Assembly (NCBI GenBank): GCA_022059125.1 | Contig: JAEUWY010000019.1 | Coordinates: 310,001-374,000, forward strand | DNA from: Corynespora cassiicola | Lineage: Eukaryota > Ascomycota > Dothideomycetes > Pleosporales > Corynesporascaceae | Length of the DNA: 64,000 nucleotides | Direction of reading: 5' to 3' | Shown: positions 57,885 through 64,000 of the stretch, piece after piece | Layout of the letters: every line of letters begins with the position of its first letter | How positions within the stretch are numbered: position 1 is the first letter of the stretch | Translations under genes and position numbers: made by a program | The notes under the pieces: generated by a model | Told to the model about the DNA's origin: nothing | Databases searched by the model: none | Seen by the model: the letters and a program-made list of their open reading frames with translations, nothing else

Positions 57885-60526
57885 ATGCACAGACTGGCTC
57901 ACACGTGCGGTCACTGTTCTCGAAGCTTCAAACGCGCCGAGCACTTGACCCGCCATCTGCGAACACGTGCGTGCCTGGAATCTTTAGCCGTTCCACTTTT
58001 TCTCCCAGACATGCGCGCGGAGCTGATTGACTCCAGACACGAGGGAGAAGCCCTACGCATGCCGATGCGGGGCGGCGTTTACTCGTCGTGATTTGCTGAC
58101 GCGGCATTGGCGCATTTCGCACCATGGAAACGCCGTGGGCACCGCGGAGACGACATCTTCGTCTGAAACGGCGACGACCCAAGAGCCTCAGCAGCAAGAT
58201 GCGTCGCATGGGCATGCCTCGTCTCCAAGTGGGATGAATATTGCCAATGAGTGCTCTAGAGACTCGTATCTTGTCGCCCAGGAACATCCAGCATCCACGG
58301 AAGACCCTGTCGCGCCCACGACTTTTCATGACGCGCAGGCAGAGATTACATCTCAAGGTAAGGCAGTATCTTGGCTTCGAAGCTTGGCTCTGTTGTCGTT
58401 ATACTGCAATAGTAACTGCTAGTAGATCTCGCCCCGGAACCTCGTCAAGAAGAAGGCTTCGAAGACTTTCGAGACTTTGTAAACTTCATCGATGGCGTCG
58501 GCTTACTGGCTCAATGGACTCCAGAGTATGACTTTGAGTGGCTGCAGTCGTTAGATCAACATCATGAGTCACGAAGACACTCTCGAGAGCCCGAGGTTCC
58601 TCCATCTTCACGTCCAGAAGACCCGGGGACTCCTTTTAGCACATGGCTTCCCTCAGCACCAGCGGATGACCAAGTCCATCTTGCTTCACAATCGGGCGAC
58701 GGTATGCTTTAACATCTTGACTCTCAAAGACCTTGACTTACTATCCGTGCAGATACTGGCGAGAGGAGAACTCGCAATGGCACTTATAATGTGACAGATG
58801 ACCATCGCAACTTCTTAGTTTCACTGCTCCAAGGCTTTCCTTCTCCCATCTGCGACTTCGAGATACCCTCCCGACATGCTCTGACGCGATACATTACCGC
58901 CTTCTTTGGAGGCTTCCATTCACATTTTCCCTTCATCCATGAGCCCACGTATAAGCCTTCGTGTTCTCCTTTGGAGCTCACGCTCGCCATGTGTTCAGCT
59001 GGAGCACAGTATTGTTTCGAGCGAAAGAGTTCCGAAAGACTCTTTCGTGCAGCAAAAGCTATTGTGTTTCATAGACTGCGGCAGGAAGAATCCCACTTTG
59101 GCCCTCAGACCTTGGCCTTTATCACCTCAACCAACATCCTATCCCCAATATGCGAGCCAATGATCAGACGGTCGGGGCCATGGTCGCCTCTGGATATGGC
59201 CAAAACGCTCTTAATACTGGTGGGGTATGCAACATGGGACAAGAAAGAATTTCTCCAGCAGGCTTTCGCTCTCCGTGGTCTGCTTGTACAGTGTTTGAGA
59301 GACATTGGTCTCAGAGAAGATGAATCCCCCGCCGACGTCTCGACTTCGCGATCTGCCATGTGGGATCAATGGGTCCAGCAGGAATCTTCTCGGCGCACCA
59401 AGCTCGTCGCCTTTTGCTACATTAATGTGCACAGTATTGCATACAACACGCACCCGCTGCTCTGGAGTAGCGAATTGCACCTAAGGCTGCCCTGCTCGAC
59501 GCAAGAGTGGCAGGCTAGAAGTGCCGCACGATGGACTGCATTGCGACGCGAGCAAAAGGAAGACCAAATGCCGTTCCAGCACGCACTTTCTATTCTTTTG
59601 CAAGGAACTGGAGGTACCAATCTGGTGCACCCCATTCCCAGTCCGATCGGAAACTATATTCTCCTCCATGCCTTGCTGCAACGAATCCACGTTGTCCGCG
59701 AGCTCTCATTCCCAGCAATATCGCCAGCCAACATTTCCGCCACAGAACTCCAAGTCATCGGGTACGTTCTCCAACCTCCATCACCCAATCCCCCAAGTTT
59801 GCATCTAACCGCGTCCATAGACGAGCGCTCCGCTCCTGGACCTCCCTCTGGCAACAAACCCCCGAATCCATGCTCGACCCAAACAACGAAAGCGGCCCCA
59901 TCCCCTTCACCTCCAGCGCCCTCCTCGTAATCGCCTACGTCCGCCTCTCCCTCAACATCGGCCCGCACCGCCACCTCGAGTCGCGCGACCCCTCAGCCAT
60001 CGCCGCCGCCCTCGCCCACGTCCCCGACATCGAGCGCAACGACAACCTCCTCTCTGCCTTGCTGTACTCGACGCACGCCATCAGCATCCCCGTCCGCCTG
60101 GGCATTGATCGCGTCGCGAGGAGCCAGGCATTTTTTTGGAGCGTACAGCATGCTATCTCGAGTTTTGAGTGCGCGGTTTTCTTGGGGAAGTGGTTGTGTG
60201 CGCTGCCCTGCCCGTTGAGGGAGGATTCGGTGTCGAGTGTGTGATTTCGCCCCCCCCGCCCTTGTCTCCCCGGCTGCTAATTTCTGGCAGGATCCGAACA
60301 CCGTATCCTGCACTGGGTGCGCTGCATCATCAAAGAAGCGTATGCAGTTGTCGACTTCGATGACGATGGCGAGGGCGTGGATGAGTTGGGGGTCCCGGAT
60401 GAGCCGTTTCAGCTCGGCTTAGCGGTGCTGAATATTTGGTGTCGGTTCTTTCGGGGGAATACGCAGTGGGAGTTTGTGGTTAATTTGGGGTTGAGCTTGG
60501 AGAAGTATATGAAGAGTTTGCGGTGA
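57885..60526 (+). CDS. C2H2 zinc-finger transcription factor with fungal regulatory domain
   Basis: Six exons (introns 57967-58036, 58358-58425, 58702-58752, 59762-59820, 60237-60290) give 779 residues. Two tandem C2H2 fingers open the protein: CGHCSRSFKRAEHLTRHLRTH, whose last His is made by splicing, the linker TREKPYA, then CRCGAAFTRRDLLTRHWRISHH. A Ser/Thr/Gln/Pro-rich linker follows, and from about residue 230 a helical region with ITAFFGGFHSHFPFIHEPTY starts a Fungal_trans-type domain. Starting at MHRLAHTCGHC puts the finger eight residues from the N-terminus; an additional upstream exon cannot be excluded. Its place beside the SDR/amidase/ADH genes makes it a candidate pathway regulator. 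Confidence 0.87.
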
Positions 60527-62187
60527 GGCAGAGTAGGGTACGTAGGGGGCGCGCTGGGGGGGTGATTTATAACTCTAGGAATTTTATCACGATGGAGGTT
60601 GGTTTTTATGATACTTCTAGGTTAATGGGGCGCAGCATGTCTCAAAATGAGCCGCGAATAAGTCTAAGAGAAATGACTTAGGACGCGAATATGGACCGGT
60701 TCCAAACATCTAGCCCATGTAAATTTTCACGCCACGTTCACGGTCCAAATGGGAATTGTTGGAAATACCAGCGCACAGCACATTTACATGACACAACAAC
60801 ACATTACCTTTGTTCACGACCGATAATATTCCGTCAGCAGCCATAGTGAGCCACATGTCGCATTTTTGGCATTCCTAGTTGTTGATGATGGCCATCATCT
60901 TCACTTCGCTTGCCACAAATACGGAGACCATCATGCTAGGGAGTTGGGCTTTTTATTCCACATACCTCCCAGTTAACTCTGTTTTAAAGCAATGCTGCCG
61001 CGAACATCATGTTCCTTTTGGAGATTTTTGTGGGGTTTACACCATGCTATTGATGTTGTTGCTGTTTTAGCTGCGCAAAACACACATTTCCCATGATGTG
61101 TGGTTTATAAGTTGGAGCTGTGTCCATAAATAATAGTCGGACCAATTATAACGAGCAAAGCATTGGTCAGTTTAAAATTTTTGCTGCTTATCTCATTCAT
61201 CGTGCACCATATCATTTAAGAATGCGGGTTTTAGATGCTGGGCAAAAGACATGTTTTGTCATTGTTGATGTTTGAGATACGGAAGACGAAACAAATATTT
61301 CGGGGAGTTTTGTTTTTTATCGAGCCATGTAAACTCTTTCTTGCAAGTTTGAGACCAAGGGTTGGCCCCGGGACATCCCAATACATTAGTTTTCAACTAT
61401 TGTTGAGTTTTGGTGGAAGCCCATGCCATCTTTGACCGCGTTCTCATCTTCATCTTTAAAGCGAACTGGGGCTTTTCCATCAGTCTCAAGTTATTTGTAC
61501 TTTTATTCATTATCCTAGCGGCAATGATATATTGGGATGGTGATGATCTGATGAGGAGGGAGTTTATAAAGTGACAGTCGGGTTCAAAGCCATGGCGTTT
61601 TCCTGTCTTCGATTTATTTGGGGTCTGCTTGGAAGGTCACAATGTCGGGACCATGTGTCTTTGATTAATTGAAATCGACCATCTCCAGATCAACTACAGT
61701 CTGTTCTAAATCAACAATCGACTCTTTATCATCAGAAAGGAATTCGATGCAGAGTTTTTCGAATCAATTTCCAGGTTCTTGATGATTTCAGTTCAGGGCC
61801 ATAGTAAATGGGCCATAAAATGTATATATTCGATTTTCCAGGATTTTTGATGCGCCCGCACACCGATTTTCTCATCTCTCACACACTGACCTAAGCGTGT
61901 TCTCTATTTATTTTCCCCAAAAGACTCAAAACAAGGCTGATACACCCACAAAGAACCGCCATACTCTTTGAGCACACTGTTGTGCTCATAGAATTGTTTT
62001 CTCTGTGTACATTCCAAGATATCCGTATAAGAAAAAGATTTCTAATCGCTGTCTTTGATCTAGAAAATTTACACTGAAAGATCAATCAAATATATTTCAA
62101 CTTTCATAAACACTTAGCACTCCCCTACCTCTCGATTCCCCTTCCTCCTCTTCCAGATTCTCATCATCCCAATCTTCTTCATCCTAG
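60527..62187. other. 1.7 kb AT-rich region, no gene recognised
   Basis: AT-rich with only short unsupported frames. No repeats or RNA genes could be identified by eye. Confidence 0.5.
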
Positions 62188-64000
62188 TTATTTGGTCTGA
62201 TATGGAAAATCAAAGTCTTTTTCTCGTAATAACCATGGCAAAGAAAGAGATTGGAGTGCGATATGTTGCTCGGTTACACCGCTCTTTCTCTTTTTCGTCA
62301 TCTCATGTGAAAATGAGGGGGTTTGTTTCAGCTCATACTCTGTTTCCAGTTTCAATTTGTCTTCCAGATCGTTTTGAGTGACATGATTTTTTTCGATCCA
62401 TTCTTGAGCGAAGGACTCAGAAGCCTTCACGGCATAGTGAGCCACTGCGGATATAGCTGCCATATCCTCAAACCCATTGGGCACAGCCGATACCAAGCTA
62501 CGTGATATTCTGGCCGCTTTGATCGCGCAAAAGTCCTGTTTGCGCCTAATATTGAGTTGAGAGAGGGTGAGCCATAGAATTGTCAGATTTCGGTTTTGAC
62601 AAGCTGCATCTACAAGCGGGTGCCTTTTGCATGAGACAATGAGATCTTTGAGCAAGTTGGAAACCTCGCCAAGGCTCTTATGGAAGTAGCACAGCCGAGC
62701 CTGATAGCAGAGTCGTATGATATTAATGCCATCCTGTTCCGGATGCGTATTCTCTTTTGCTTCGTGGACGTGGTCATAGAATTTAAGGACAGCCCGAAAA
62801 CTTTCCAAGGCCCGTGATGTAAATCTTTTTTGCCGGAGAGACTCGTATTCTGATATGAGAAATTTGCTGCATAGTTCATGTTTGATCTGTATGCCAAAAT
62901 TTCTCTCTATGGTAGTTGTGCTGTTTTCTGTCAGTAGGGTGATCAAGAGGTAGTAAAAGATATTTTGATGCTCATACAGCCGAATGAAACCGATGTACTC
63001 AGATAGCGTAGAGTCCGATATCATTTCGAAATGTTCGTTGATTGCGCGATATGTGCTACGCTTTTGAGTTGATGTTTGTCGAACACTCGCGAGTTTTAGC
63101 CGTGAGAGGGATGTTGCGAACGCCTTATCAGCCTCAGCACCTTGCAACATTGTTCGGTAAAGTTTGAGCATATCTTTACGTGTCGCTTGAGATTCTTGGT
63201 GCTTTCCCTTTATCCTTTGAAAGTACCAAAGTAATGTATATAGTCTGATCGTTTGCAATTCTGAGGTGGTGCAATATTGAAATACCCGTTGTAATTGGTC
63301 TTCAAGGACTGAGATGGCTTCTTCATACTTCCCCATATTCCAGAAACCCCGAGCCATGACATATCTTGAACGTAAGGTCATTTGGTTTATTGCCTTAAAC
63401 CATTCTTCCTCCTGGGGCAAGCAAGACTCGAAGTGATCTATGGCTTCTTCAAAGTGGCGCAGAAGAAATGCTACATGGCCCATGTAGTGATGGACAAGAA
63501 CTCTGAGGCCCTTATTGTTATTTTCTAACCTTCGAAGACAAATCCAGCCCAGCTCATATGACTTGTCGTTCTTTCCTATTCTATGGTAGTAGAATGAGAT
63601 AGAAGCCAGAGGTATAACATGAATTTTTTTCGCCTTTTGCCGGATCACTCTCCAGAAAGCCTCCAGAGGATCGATCATAAGTTGCTTCATCGTCGCGCGT
63701 TGGATTAGCCCAACGAAAAACTCGAACTGACGTCCTATAATTCCTGATTAGGTGTGCTGAAGAAGATTTTGGATGCCTTAAAGAGATATTGAGGCATTTT
63801 GAGATTACTGACTCGTCAGGAATGGTAAAATTGTTGATGTTGAGCATTCAGAGCTTGGTGATTCAGTATCTTGTGACGTGCTAGCATTTTCGCTACTCGA
63901 ATTGCCACGACTTTCGAACATCTTCTTACAGGTAACAGCTGTGTTTTCTGTCATGTTTTGCATATTTTTATCCACATCAATGTTAGAAAAGATTGAGGAT
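62188..64000 (-). CDS. Helical TPR-like repeat protein, 5' end outside the window
   Basis: The main exon encodes over 500 residues and is joined by a likely intron (about 63731-63816, acceptor CTAATCAG) to an upstream exon still open at the right edge. The intron turns ILPFLT into IIGRQFEFFVGLIQRATMKQLMID, better than starting at the Met at 63690. The protein is a chain of helix pairs rich in Tyr, Leu and Ala at regular spacing (YHRIGKNDKSYELGWICLRRL, HYMGHVAFLLRHFEEAIDHF, GKYEEAISVLEDQL), in the style of TPR repeats. No NACHT or NB-ARC motif is within the window; the N-terminus is missing. It could be the repeat part of a fungal NLR-like or regulatory protein. Codon use is AT-richer than in most neighbours. 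Confidence 0.6.

Noticed and set aside
57506..58030. 174-codon open frame upstream of the C2H2 regulator
   Set aside because: Overlaps the zinc-finger exon in another frame and lacks any motif; probably leader sequence.

Overview
This window is nuclear DNA from a filamentous ascomycete (Pezizomycotina). The evidence is the gene style: 25 protein-coding loci on both strands, most split by 43-60 bp GT-AG introns with CTAAC/CTGAC-like branch sites close to the 3' splice site. The families are also typical: two intact Zn2Cys6 and two C2H2 regulators (three of them showing a fungal-type regulatory region), P450s, short-chain dehydrogenases, flavin monooxygenases, a GH32 invertase and a Kex2-processed repeat protein. 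The species cannot be named from the sequence. No rRNA, convincing tRNA, CRISPR array or intact transposon was seen.

Layout, left to right. 0.2-3.8 kb: secreted GH32 fructan/sucrose hydrolase and a four-helix membrane protein. 3.8-6.7 kb: no gene. 6.8-13.4 kb: ALO/GULO-like FAD oxidoreductase, a P450, and a small disordered protein. 14.1-19.8 kb: gentisate 1,2-dioxygenase divergent from a Zn2Cys6 regulator, then an SDR. 20.4-22.7 kb: a 748-residue secreted precursor with 14 tandem peptides separated by Lys-Arg sites. 24-31 kb: a GPI-type surface protein, a salicylate-hydroxylase-like monooxygenase, a RING-like protein and a secreted nitrilase. 31.7-40 kb: Zn2Cys6 regulator, an SDR lacking the usual catalytic Tyr, and a C2H2 regulator. 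40.8-44.8 kb: decayed VOC dioxygenase, a stranded Zn2Cys6 domain and an intact intronless P450. 45.7-46.3 kb: the conserved SUB1/PC4 coactivator, with a GC-AG intron. 47-60.5 kb: a catabolic-looking block of FAD monooxygenase, amino-acid permease, PgdA/imidase-type deacetylase, zinc ADH, amidase, SDR and C2H2 regulator. 62.2 kb to the right edge: a TPR-like repeat protein that runs off the window.

The most unusual object is the repeat precursor. The spacer after each of the first 14 Lys-Arg sites is made only of X-Ala or X-Pro dipeptides (EA, EAEA, EAFP, then DP) and stops at Gln; where no spacer exists, Gln follows Lys-Arg directly. This predicts Kex2 cleavage, dipeptidyl-aminopeptidase trimming and Gln (possibly pyroglutamate) N-termini on all 16 products. 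The peptides have no Cys, Tyr, Trp or internal Lys, and no UstYa-type gene lies nearby, so a cross-linked dikaritin is unlikely; a surface, signalling or membrane-active peptide family is a better guess. A second idea is that the deacetylase-fold enzyme and the amidase near 51-56 kb form an imidase/half-amidase route. Exon structures were read by eye from splice signals and frame continuity; most close exactly to a whole number of codons.
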